This document shows, in pieces, positions 40,297-47,913 of a stretch of 64,000 nt of DNA; position 1 is the stretch's first letter; every line of letters starts with the position of its first letter. Source of the stretch: Bacteroidota bacterium (GTDB lineage Bacteria; Bacteroidota; Ignavibacteria; Palsa-1295); contig JAJPIO010000005.1 in NCBI GenBank assembly GCA_021324735.1, positions 1-64,000 of the forward strand, read 5' to 3'. The notes beneath the pieces were generated by a model that saw only the letters and a list, made by a program, of their open reading frames with translations, did no database searches and was not told where the DNA came from. The position numbers were made by a program, and so were the translations under genes.

Positions 40297-42246
40297 CTAC
40301 GGTATATAGAAATTGGCTGCGACTCGAACACCTTCCGGAAGGCTCTGATATAATGGCGGCTTCTTCGCAAAGAGGTCGCGCCACGAAAGGCGCGCAATCC
40401 CAAGAGTAAAATCGGTATGTCCGGCGATCATTGTGAAACCGAGTGTAGACTGCGCATCCCAAGTTAACTCGCCGCTCGGATGCTGCTCCGTTGGAAATGG
40501 CTTAACGGCAATAATTGGATCGCTCGTTATTGCGAGGTCGTATCGTAAATAATAGCGAAGCATATATCCTAATTCCAGTGCCTGACCGTACAGTAATTCA
40601 ACCCCGTTCGCAAACCCGATCCTTCGAACACCGTTGGCATTACGATCCCACAATAATTGAGCGCTTGGGCCAAAGATGGAATTATAATAGGGATTAAAAG
40701 TAAAATTGACGATGGTTGCAGATGCGCTCATTCCTGTACCCAGCCTGCTGTTCATGATCTGATCGTCCGTAGGCACCTCCCACAGGTCTCCTTTTGTCTG
40801 ACGTTCCTTGTACGATATCACTCGTTCTGAAATCCACCGACTTAGATCCCATGGATTTGCATATCCGATGGATATGCCGTAATCATTTGGGATCCAGCCA
40901 TGGGTTGTCCAGTGCGGAGATTCCAGCCGGATCCAGAATGCATGGTCTATGATCGCCTCGGCATCGAGAAAGGAAACTACGAATCGAGAGCGATTCACAT
41001 AGTCCTGCCGCAATAAAAATTCTCGTTCAAGCGGTGTTGTGCGAAGCTCAAAAGAATCACTAAATTGCCAGGCGAGAGTGTAGCCAAGCTTTAGTACCGG
41101 AGTATTGGTGTGATCGGCATACTCTCGCAATCCGTAGGAGATAGCGAGCCCGGTCATCAGCGGAGATATACCAGCGGTGTGAATATCAAGGTTGAAACCC
41201 GCAGTATAATCCACGGCACGCTGTATGTCATTCGTAGAATGTGCGCTCAATCCGAAATGCAACAATGGACGCCATTCGCGTTCATACGGTCGTAAATACC
41301 TCGTCTGGGCAACACCTTTGTACCCGGCAAAGTAATGACTTACATAGGTATTCCATGTTCTATGCTCGTACGCTGTATCATGCCCATGCACACGCTTATT
41401 ACGAAGCACATTATCACAGAGCGTAATAAGTAATTCTTCTGTTGCTTCGACGGCCATCTTGCCGCGATCGGATAAGCACTCATATCCCACTTGCCAAGGA
41501 TTTACGTAGATGTTACAAGTCGAATCCCGTAGGGGATAATCGAAATACTCATTATCACGCTTATCGCCAGCCCGGTGATGCGTTGGACCGGAAAAGAATG
41601 CCCAACCCTGAGGATGAAAAATGTAAGGAATAAATGCTGCGGGTTGCCACACTTTGAGGTAAATGATCTTTCCGTCGATATCACGCTCGCAGTGTGCCGG
41701 TGAATAGGAATCCGCGACCGTATGCATTAAGGCATACACATCATGATCGCCGGTATGTGATCCTTCCACATTGTTCAATACGAGATAGAACATAGAAGTC
41801 ATAAATGCGACAACGCGTGGATAAGCCGAGTCGTATAGCATATGAGGGTAGCCATATTGTGGATCGGTCGTCGTATCCCAATACACATCACTCGGTTCGG
41901 CCATAAAATGGAAACACTGGGAGTTACCTTCGAACTGACGCGAGAGGACCTTATCGAGATTACCCGACCGAACAACTGGCAATGAGGCAAGAAGATCGCT
42001 ACTCATCTTCAATCCCCATCGGTGTGGGCTATCAAGAACACGATAGGCGATCAGTGCATCGAGTACATCTTTGCCAGAAAAATCTTTACCTGTGATCCAT
42101 GAGAGCCGAGGAATAGCCTTCATGTCCAGTAATCGTCGATACGCGATCGCTTCGATAATGTTGTGGCCTTCTGCTGTCCATCCAAAGCATGGCTCGACCG
42201 CCGCAAGGCTAAGAAGGGCAATAACTATTAGGTGCCGAAATCGCAT
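40297..42246 (-). CDS. Secreted S1/P1-nuclease-like zinc hydrolase with C-terminal beta-rich extension
   Basis: 649 residues. Signal peptide 1-22 ending CFG, so the mature protein would begin with Trp: WTAEGHNIIEAIAYRRL. In S1/P1 nucleases Trp1 and His6 bind zinc, and the spacing is exactly kept. A second signature, LMHTVADSYSPAH (His-x3-Asp-x5-His), matches the His116/Asp120/His126 zinc ligands of P1 nuclease, and HHRAGDKRD may supply the last. The catalytic part ends near residue 320. The remaining 330 residues are alternating beta strands (TFNPYYNSIFGPSAQLLWD, LELGYMLRYYLRYDLA, LGFTMIAGHTDFTLGIARL) resembling an outer-membrane barrel. The substrate may be nucleic acid or phospholipid. The length is about twice that of the family. 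Confidence 0.72.
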   Translation of the reverse strand: MRFRHLIVIALLSLAAVEPCFGWTAEGHNIIEAIAYRRLLDMKAIPRLSWITGKDFSGKDVLDALIAYRVLDSPHRWGLKMSSDLLASLPVVRSGNLDKVLSRQFEGNSQCFHFMAEPSDVYWDTTTDPQYGYPHMLYDSAYPRVVAFMTSMFYLVLNNVEGSHTGDHDVYALMHTVADSYSPAHCERDIDGKIIYLKVWQPAAFIPYIFHPQGWAFFSGPTHHRAGDKRDNEYFDYPLRDSTCNIYVNPWQVGYECLSDRGKMAVEATEELLITLCDNVLRNKRVHGHDTAYEHRTWNTYVSHYFAGYKGVAQTRYLRPYEREWRPLLHFGLSAHSTNDIQRAVDYTAGFNLDIHTAGISPLMTGLAISYGLREYADHTNTPVLKLGYTLAWQFSDSFELRTTPLEREFLLRQDYVNRSRFVVSFLDAEAIIDHAFWIRLESPHWTTHGWIPNDYGISIGYANPWDLSRWISERVISYKERQTKGDLWEVPTDDQIMNSRLGTGMSASATIVNFTFNPYYNSIFGPSAQLLWDRNANGVRRIGFANGVELLYGQALELGYMLRYYLRYDLAITSDPIIAVKPFPTEQHPSGELTWDAQSTLGFTMIAGHTDFTLGIARLSWRDLFAKKPPLYQSLPEGVRVAANFYIP

Positions 42247-42313
42247 TCCGAGGCAAGCTCAACAGAAAAATTATGCCGCTTTGTAGAATCGAAGAGTGTC
42301 TATTTTTAAAGTG

Positions 42314-42321
42314 TAAATTTG
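42314..42321 (+). promoter_or_regulatory. Putative -7 promoter element of the PEBP gene
   Basis: TAAATTTG matches TAnnTTTG and lies 43 bases before the start codon at 42364. No clear -33 element at the expected spacing. Confidence 0.4.
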
Positions 42322-42363
42322 CTTATTATTGCGCATTATTCTTGCATTTGTCGGAGGAAGTTT

Positions 42364-42939
42364 ATGCGAATACTCGTGTGCTTTTTACTTTTAGTAAGTG
42401 GAGGTTGTAAAATGAACGCCAAACAGAACGGCCAAGCGGACTCAAACCACCATGACGAGGCTCTGGTAGCGACGGCCCCGATCACCGTAAGCTCATCCGC
42501 TTTTACGAATGGATCTCCAATCCCACAACGCTACTCGTGTCAGGGTGATAATATTTCTCCCGGATTAGCATGGGGAGCTCCTCCATCGGGTACTCAAAGC
42601 TTTGCGCTCGTCTGCGAAGACCCCGATGCACCAAGTGGATTATTCGTGCATTGGGTCCTGTATAATATCCCATCGACCGAACGTGGGCTCGCTGAGAATA
42701 TTCCGACGAAGGACTCTCTCACCAACGGCACACATCAAGGAAAGAACGGTGCAAATAAAACGGGCTATACGGGTCCGTGTCCTCCGCCGGGGAAACCACA
42801 TCGCTATTACTTCAAGGTATTCGCTCTCGATGAAAAGCTTACTTTAACAGGTGATGTCGATCATGATAAACTGATGAGTGCGATACAGGGCCATGTCCTC
42901 GGCGAAGGGGAAGTGATGGGGACATACCAGAGGCAATAA
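42364..42939 (+). CDS. YbhB/YbcL-family (PEBP) lipoprotein
   Basis: 191 residues from the ATG at 42364, which has GGAGGA 5 bases upstream and gives a proper lipoprotein signal (RILVCFLLLVSGGC, lipobox SGGC). PEBP fold: SFALVCEDPDAPSGLFVHWVLYNIP contains the ligand-site DPDAP and HW motifs, and GPCPPPGKPHRYYFKVFALD is the second signature. The family binds small anionic ligands; the physiological role in bacteria is unclear. Likely anchored to a periplasm-facing membrane leaflet. Confidence 0.9.
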   Translation: MRILVCFLLLVSGGCKMNAKQNGQADSNHHDEALVATAPITVSSSAFTNGSPIPQRYSCQGDNISPGLAWGAPPSGTQSFALVCEDPDAPSGLFVHWVLYNIPSTERGLAENIPTKDSLTNGTHQGKNGANKTGYTGPCPPPGKPHRYYFKVFALDEKLTLTGDVDHDKLMSAIQGHVLGEGEVMGTYQRQ

Positions 42940-42975
42940 TTAGGAAGAACAATCAATAGATAGGCCCTCTATTTA

Positions 42976-43070
42976 ACCCTATGTAGTATTATATCCCGAA
43001 TACTGCTTTTTTCTGCTATTCCCTGTTATAGGTGCGACCTTTTTCGCACTCGCTCCTCTTACCCTATGTA
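42976..43070. promoter_or_regulatory. Direct repeats upstream of the sigma-factor gene
   Basis: ACCCTATGTA occurs at 42976-42985 and again at 43061-43070, 85 bases apart, the second one ending 17 bases before the sigma gene start. Between them lies a small hairpin (GTGCGA/TCGCAC). They could be binding sites for an autoregulatory factor; function unproven. Confidence 0.4.
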
Positions 43071-43087
43071 ACCGCGGTACACAACGC

Positions 43088-43762
43088 ATGAACCTAAAAC
43101 GAAACGGTTCGTCCAATACGGGCGAGCTGTCAGTGCAAAGCAATATAGAGGCGAAGCAGCAAGCATTTCTTGCCCTGCTTACCCCGGTATTACCGTCGCT
43201 TTCACGGTTCGCAAGCGCAATGTGCCGCAACCACAATGGGCGCGATCCAGAGCGCGCAAAGGACCTCGTAAGCGAGACGATTCTAAAAGCATTCGAAAGT
43301 TTCGATCGTGTTCGGGAGCATCAGGCATTCCAGAGCTATCTTTTTACGATCGCGGTACGCCTTCAGCGGGACGAGCGATCGAAAAGAAACCGCTGGATGC
43401 CATTCTCGAAAGATCATTACGAAATATCGACCGATTCCGAGAATGCACCGGATGCCAATGCAGACATCGACACACTGTATGCTGCGTTGGCAACTTTGCC
43501 AAAAGAGCAACGAGAAGCAATCGTTATGAGCGAGATCGTTGGACTGAAGCTGCAAGAAGTAGCAGAGATTCAACACTCCTCGCTTTCGGCGGTGAAGTCG
43601 AGAGTATCGAGAGGCAGAATGAAACTCGCTGAGCTGCTGGGGGTGAGTGAAGACGCAGAGAGAGCCTCTGCCGAGAGCACTACCTTACGAAATAACTCAT
43701 CGGCAAACGGCCATAACCTCTTCCACGCGCGCTTTGCGTTCCAGGCAAAGGAGAAATTATGA
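43088..43762 (+). CDS. ECF-type RNA polymerase sigma factor
   Basis: 224 residues. Region 2 at about 35-110 (RFASAMCRNH, AKDLVSETILKAFESFD, FQSYLFTIAVRLQRDERSKRNRW) and region 4 at about 135-190 (LATLPKEQREAIVMSEIVGLKLQEVAEIQHSSLSAVKSRVSRGRMKLAELLG, cited in part: VKSRVSRGRMKLAELLG). Short N- and C-terminal extensions have no known motif. Its stop overlaps the start of the next gene (ATGA at 43759-43762), as is usual for a sigma factor and its membrane anti-sigma partner. Confidence 0.92.
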   Translation: MNLKRNGSSNTGELSVQSNIEAKQQAFLALLTPVLPSLSRFASAMCRNHNGRDPERAKDLVSETILKAFESFDRVREHQAFQSYLFTIAVRLQRDERSKRNRWMPFSKDHYEISTDSENAPDANADIDTLYAALATLPKEQREAIVMSEIVGLKLQEVAEIQHSSLSAVKSRVSRGRMKLAELLGVSEDAERASAESTTLRNNSSANGHNLFHARFAFQAKEKL

Positions 43763-45462
43763 AAAAGACGACGAATACATCTCTTAACAATCTTTTCCGC
43801 GCGGCGCACGGGGAAGCGGAGCCAAATCTCGTCTCAAACGAAGAAGCAAAAGATCTCCTCGCTCGTCAGGTCATGCATAGTGTACCGAGCACACAATCCA
43901 TAGGACAGCAGCTATATAAGCGACTGTTCTCCACACCACTCAAACTCGGAATCACAGCTATGACCACCGCATCCCTAATTACGCTTGGACTATTAATCCT
44001 TCAACCGGGATCATCCAATACACCGAAGCATATTTTTCCAAAGCCCGCTGTCGCATCTTCTGTCGAGGCAAAGCAGGCGACCTCCGCTCATGCGAGACTG
44101 TCGCAGCCTTCCGATGTCGCCACACCACGACGTATAAAAGAACTACCTGCAACACAAAACCTCGTTATAACAAAGTCTACGCCCCCTGTTACTGCTACAC
44201 CCAAACTACCAACCGATAGCCTAAAGCCTTTCGACCTTACAGTCGACCAACTGGCCCAACTGGGTATAACATTAAATGAGTCTGGTGATATCATAGTATT
44301 TGAGAAGACACCCAACGGCCAATCCCTGGAGCGCTATTCTTTCCCTCCAAAATCTGGCGTTCAACTCGCATTGGGCATTCCGGCCAAGAACGTGCAAGGT
44401 CTACAATTTCTGGATCATTTGCCGCGGCTGGTTACCGAAGTCAATGGAACAAAACGCATGTTCGCATTCGAGCGTGGTACCGGTTTTACCAAGCTCAACG
44501 GTGGTTCGCTGGATACCTTTCAGATATACTCGAAAGAAGTCGTCGCTCCGCAAACCGATGAAACGCCCGATTCAAATCGATGGGTCAAGGTCTTTGATGA
44601 TTCCTCCACCGCTCACTACTCGAATGGACAAAAGATCCAATTCAATATCGATACAAGTTTGAAATCGTTGGGTATCGATCGTCAAAAAGTCATGCATGTA
44701 AAAGTAATGGTGCGAGAGGATGCCGTATTAAAGTCAGATTCTAAGGCGTCTTCTTTCTTCGCGGATGAACTGAGCGAGAGCGATTCCGTAGTACCTCCGG
44801 CGATGAAAGCTCATTTGCGTGCTCTGAGCGTCTTGCTGAAACGTCAGGGATCGGATCCTCGCAAAGTCAAATCCGATAATCTCCCGGCTGGGGCTTATCG
44901 TGACAGCGTCATTGCTGTCGGTAACGAAATCTCGAAGCTAAGTGTGTCCAGCGATGGAACTGTAATGCTGAATCTTAAGACCCACACCGATTCCGTAGGA
45001 GATATTCTTAGCACACTTCGATCTTTCCGTAAAGCCAATGAGGAATACACTGAAAACGAGATTCCCCTCGATCACCTCATTCCGATCCGAGTGCGCAACA
45101 ACAATCTCGATCACCCGAACGAGCTTATTTTCTGGTACGAACCCTCGCCCGAACTCACGAACATGCTTCCGAAAGCGAGCTACCCCTATCGGGCACCTGT
45201 ATCGCAGCATCTTGACTTATCGGTTTATCCCAACCCCACGAACGGGCTTTCTAACCTCCATTATGCACTTAAAGATGGGAAGCAGGCGGCTTTTGCCGTG
45301 CATGATCTTCTCGGTAAAAAACTGCTCGATCTCGGATCATCCTCAAATGCAACAGGTGATTTAAAGATCGATCTTTCGTCCCTCGAGGCAGGCGTCTATC
45401 TTCTTATCGCAACATCGGATGATGGCGAGCGCTCTATACAGCGAATTGTCCTCAGTAAATAA
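43759..45462 (+). CDS. Membrane protein with T9SS sorting domain, putative anti-sigma partner
   Basis: 567 residues. A cytoplasmic N-terminal part of about 60 residues (NLFRAAHGEAEPN, SNEEAKDLLARQVM) is followed by one transmembrane segment at about 61-82 (LGITAMTTASLITLGLLIL) and a large periplasmic region. That region holds a Ser/Thr/Pro linker, two related blocks (VDQLAQLGITLNESGDIIVFEKT and a later SLGIDRQKVMHVKVM), and at 490-567 a clear T9SS type A domain (LSVYPNPTNGLSNLHYAL, AVHDLLGKKLLDLG, LEAGVYLLIATSDDG, IVLSK). Overlap with the sigma gene supports a regulatory partnership. The segment is not a cleavable signal peptide, so a sorting tail on an inner-membrane-anchored protein is unusual. 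Followed by a terminator. Confidence 0.75.
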   Translation: MKKTTNTSLNNLFRAAHGEAEPNLVSNEEAKDLLARQVMHSVPSTQSIGQQLYKRLFSTPLKLGITAMTTASLITLGLLILQPGSSNTPKHIFPKPAVASSVEAKQATSAHARLSQPSDVATPRRIKELPATQNLVITKSTPPVTATPKLPTDSLKPFDLTVDQLAQLGITLNESGDIIVFEKTPNGQSLERYSFPPKSGVQLALGIPAKNVQGLQFLDHLPRLVTEVNGTKRMFAFERGTGFTKLNGGSLDTFQIYSKEVVAPQTDETPDSNRWVKVFDDSSTAHYSNGQKIQFNIDTSLKSLGIDRQKVMHVKVMVREDAVLKSDSKASSFFADELSESDSVVPPAMKAHLRALSVLLKRQGSDPRKVKSDNLPAGAYRDSVIAVGNEISKLSVSSDGTVMLNLKTHTDSVGDILSTLRSFRKANEEYTENEIPLDHLIPIRVRNNNLDHPNELIFWYEPSPELTNMLPKASYPYRAPVSQHLDLSVYPNPTNGLSNLHYALKDGKQAAFAVHDLLGKKLLDLGSSSNATGDLKIDLSSLEAGVYLLIATSDDGERSIQRIVLSK

Positions 45463-45486
45463 GCAATATCATCTAAAGAAAAAAAT

Positions 45487-45517
45487 AAAACCCTTCTCCG
45501 TTTAAGAGAAGGGTTTT
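45487..45517. terminator. Bidirectional terminator
   Basis: AAAACCCTTCTC (45487-45498) pairs with GAGAAGGGTTTT (45506-45517). It lies between the convergent anti-sigma-like and tmk genes. Confidence 0.92.
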
Positions 45518-45535
45518 ATCATTTGTAACGTCTCT

Positions 45536-46264
45536 TTAATTTGCCATCGCTTCGACTCTTGAGCTAAACGAATAGGCAAACGATTCAGTCGCTGGAACAG
45601 GAGCGGCATGCGGGCGATCCTCAAGAATAAAGTGTCTCGCATGCCTAAGGTCGTTTCCCAGTTCGTACTCCACTAACCGAGAAATCGTATGGTGAATATC
45701 CTCCATCGAATCGGTACCATCGATCACATGGATTCGGTCGGGGTGCTTCTGTGCCATCGACATATAACCTTGCACCACGTGACTGAAGAAGAGTCGGCTT
45801 TCCGATTCCATTCTATCATCACCCATGTCCTTACGACGATGGATGGCAAGTTCGAGGGGAACGTCGATAAGGAATGTAATATCCGGAATGAGTCCGCCAG
45901 TAGCAAGGTCATTGACACTGCGAATGTAGGCGAGCGGCAAGCCACGTCCGTAACCTTGATATGCGATGGTTGAATCCAAAAACCGATCGCATATTACTAC
46001 GGCGTTTCGCTTGAGTGCCGGCTCGATCACTTCCCGCACCAGTTGCGCGCGCGCGGCAGCAAATAATAGTAGTTCGGCTGAATCGGATATAGGCGATCGA
46101 TGCTTGGCTTCCAATAGTATGGTTCGTACTTGCTCGGAGAGTTCTGTACCACCAGGCTCACGGACTAAGACACATTCTATTCCTTGCTCTCTCAAGCGGT
46201 CCGCGAGCAACTTCGCTTGAGAGGACTTGCCACAGCCATCGATACCTTCAAATGTAATGAGCAT
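45536..46264 (-). CDS. tmk: Thymidylate kinase
   Basis: 242 residues. Phosphorylates dTMP to dTDP. P-loop FEGIDGCGKSSQA (5-17), LVREPGGTELSEQVR with the DRx-type partner at ICDRFLDSTIAYQGYGRGL, and the LID region after TFLIDVPLELAIHRRKD. The enzyme usually ends near residue 205-212; here about 30 extra residues follow (FILEDRPHAAPVPATESF and on), without a known motif. ATG start. Confidence 0.95.
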   Translation of the reverse strand: MLITFEGIDGCGKSSQAKLLADRLREQGIECVLVREPGGTELSEQVRTILLEAKHRSPISDSAELLLFAAARAQLVREVIEPALKRNAVVICDRFLDSTIAYQGYGRGLPLAYIRSVNDLATGGLIPDITFLIDVPLELAIHRRKDMGDDRMESESRLFFSHVVQGYMSMAQKHPDRIHVIDGTDSMEDIHHTISRLVEYELGNDLRHARHFILEDRPHAAPVPATESFAYSFSSRVEAMAN

Positions 46265-46283
46265 AAATCATCTCCTTGTTCTG

Positions 46284-46380
46284 CAGTAACGAGTCGACGA
46301 GTGATAAGTAACGAGCGTTCCTGAAGAATCTGAAAACTCTTTATAGGTGCTCACTACTCGTTGTACGTTACTCGTTACAA
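46284..46380. repeat. TAACGAGT direct and inverted repeats
   Basis: TAACGAG at 46287 and 46309, and its complement CTCGTTA-type units at 46356-46362 and 46370-46377, form an imperfect long inverted repeat just upstream of tmk. Significance unknown. Confidence 0.5.
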
Positions 46381-46386
46381 TTACTT

Positions 46387-46587
46387 TTTTGTCCGGCGTT
46401 GTAGCGTGGTTGAGAGTCGGAATGCCGGTCGGTCAGGATCTGTGCATCCCTGGAAGGGCTCTCATCACCGGGGCAAAGCCGAGGCTGAGAATTTTGGGAC
46501 TAAGCCATCCTGATCTTCCATGATTGCTTATCCCCTAAAAAGAACGACGCTTGGGGGAGCACAGGTTGCATCCCAGCAGGTCAATTC
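46387..46587 (-). ncRNA. Candidate structured non-coding RNA, about 200 nt
   Basis: No open frame. On the minus strand it starts just after a well-formed promoter (46594-46623) and can fold: TCAGGAT/ATCCTGA, GGCT/AGCC and TCTCA/TGAGA stack round a GGC-AAA-GCC hairpin, and CCCC/GGGG closes another loop. GGGATGCA occurs twice near the ends. Size and promoter would suit 6S-like RNA, but I do not recognise the conserved 6S motifs; it may instead be the tmk leader. Boundaries are approximate and no U-tract is seen at the 3' end. Confidence 0.4.
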
Positions 46588-46593
46588 TTAACT

Positions 46594-46623
46594 CAAATAT
46601 AACAATTTTGGGAACAAAGTCAA
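46594..46623 (-). promoter_or_regulatory. Bacteroidota-type promoter
   Basis: Minus strand: TTG (complement 46621-46623), 19-base spacer, then TATATTTG (46594-46601). This fits the -33/N19/-7 TAnnTTTG layout of Bacteroidota housekeeping promoters. It would drive the structured region and possibly tmk. Confidence 0.65.
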
Positions 46624-46671
46624 GTGTTGTCAGAACCTAAATTTTACGCTCATTACTGACTTAAAAATGAG

Positions 46672-47055
46672 TTAAAAAACGAGCATTTTCATCAAACGGT
46701 CGAGCTCTCGTTCGGGATCGGCGGTAATACCCGAATGCACCTCGGAAGTCTGCAGCATCGTACTTTTGGGCGCGACCAGCCAATGCCATCGTTCGTGTTG
46801 ATCGAGCTTGCCAATAGGACCGCTTTCCGATGAACCAATACATATTTTAGGCACGAGTTCGAGATGTTGTTCCACCTCAGCAATATCGACATTCGGATCG
46901 AGCGAGCGCAAACGATCATGGTCGAGCTTGATACGTGCTTCCAAATATTTGAGCGGACGCGAGAAGACGATCACGCCGGCATTAATAAACTCCGATCGCT
47001 CGACACGAGGTACGATCCGAATGACCGCATAATCAAATGGCGCTTGCTCTGGCAC
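46672..47055 (-). CDS. DUF3037 protein
   Basis: 127 residues, GTG start. FDYAVIRIVPRVERSEFINAGVIVF is the DUF3037 N-terminal signature, followed by LEARIKLDHDRLRSLDP and a C-terminal part with TSEVHSGITADPERELDRLM. No membrane segment. Its first 23 bases lie inside the upstream HipA-like gene, so translation is coupled. DUF3037 and HipA-type kinases are a frequent neighbour pair in Bacteroidota; biochemical role unknown. Confidence 0.85.
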   Translation of the reverse strand: MPEQAPFDYAVIRIVPRVERSEFINAGVIVFSRPLKYLEARIKLDHDRLRSLDPNVDIAEVEQHLELVPKICIGSSESGPIGKLDQHERWHWLVAPKSTMLQTSEVHSGITADPERELDRLMKMLVF

Positions 47056-47827
47056 GAATAGCCTCCTTTACAAAAACATGCGACACGTTCAACCTCGATC
47101 GGAAATAATCGGCATAGGCATCCCGATGTTCTTCCACTGTTTTAAAATGAGTTTCAACACTCAACCACTCTTCCGGTACCAGCGCCAGCGTGTCCTCAAT
47201 GACGTGCGATGTCAACTGCGGTTTTAATCTTTCGTCCATCGCTTCTATATCGTTTGCGAACGGCAAGAGCACATGATCTTTTATTGCAGCAAATGGAGAT
47301 TTGTACTTCTCTCCCACCAGCGGCCATTGATGATGGAAAAAGAGCGACGCACCGTGATCGATAAGATAAAGTTTTTTGTGCCACATGAGCATATTCGTAT
47401 TGCGAGCGGTGCGATCGACATTCGTTATGAATGCATCGAACCAGACGATCGCGGATGCTAACTCCGAATCAATTTTATTTACGGCCGGATCGTAAGCAAT
47501 AGAGCCAGGAAGATAATCGATGCCATAATTCAGCCCTACGCTTGTGTTGAGCAAGGTCCGTATTTCATAATCCGGTTCGTTCCGGCCGATAGCAGCGTCG
47601 AGCATCATGAACGCCGTTCGTGGCACCGGCAACCCTAGTGATCGTGCAAGCTCCCCAGCGATGACCTCAGCAATAAGCGCTTTTACTCCTTGCCCTGCAC
47701 CACGAAATTTCAAAACGTAAGTACCGTCGTCATTTGCTTCTACGATCGCCGGCAACGACCCACCTTCTCGAAGTGGTGTTAAATAACGTGTTACGGTAAG
47801 CGTTTCCAGCATGGTAGAAGAGAACAT
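47033..47827 (-). CDS. HipA-like protein kinase
   Basis: 264 residues (259 from the ATG at 47812). Kinase fold without the N-subdomain of classic HipA: ATP-binding strand YVLKFRGAGQGVKALIAE, catalytic loop FDAFITNVDRTARNTN with Asp and Asn, and metal site LYLIDHGAS. HipA kinases phosphorylate seryl residues, for example glutamyl-tRNA synthetase in E. coli. No HipB antitoxin is present; the overlapping DUF3037 gene could take a partner role. No signal peptide. Confidence 0.8.
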   Translation of the reverse strand: MFSSTMLETLTVTRYLTPLREGGSLPAIVEANDDGTYVLKFRGAGQGVKALIAEVIAGELARSLGLPVPRTAFMMLDAAIGRNEPDYEIRTLLNTSVGLNYGIDYLPGSIAYDPAVNKIDSELASAIVWFDAFITNVDRTARNTNMLMWHKKLYLIDHGASLFFHHQWPLVGEKYKSPFAAIKDHVLLPFANDIEAMDERLKPQLTSHVIEDTLALVPEEWLSVETHFKTVEEHRDAYADYFRSRLNVSHVFVKEAIRARASAI

Positions 47828-47913
47828 GCCACCCTAATGGGTGGTGCGAGTGCATGATGATTGTTGTAACAATAATCGCTCTCTGCCGTTCTTGGTTCAA
47901 GAGGAATACTTCA

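Noticed and set aside
40297-42246. T9SS sorting domain at the end of the zinc hydrolase
   Set aside because: The C terminus lacks the Pro-Asn-Pro start and the Gly-x-Tyr/Phe pattern seen in the five accepted tails.
46387-46587. TPP or cobalamin riboswitch upstream of tmk
   Set aside because: A few words such as GGCTGAGA occur on the plus strand, but the remaining conserved core and order are missing, and tmk is not a usual target.
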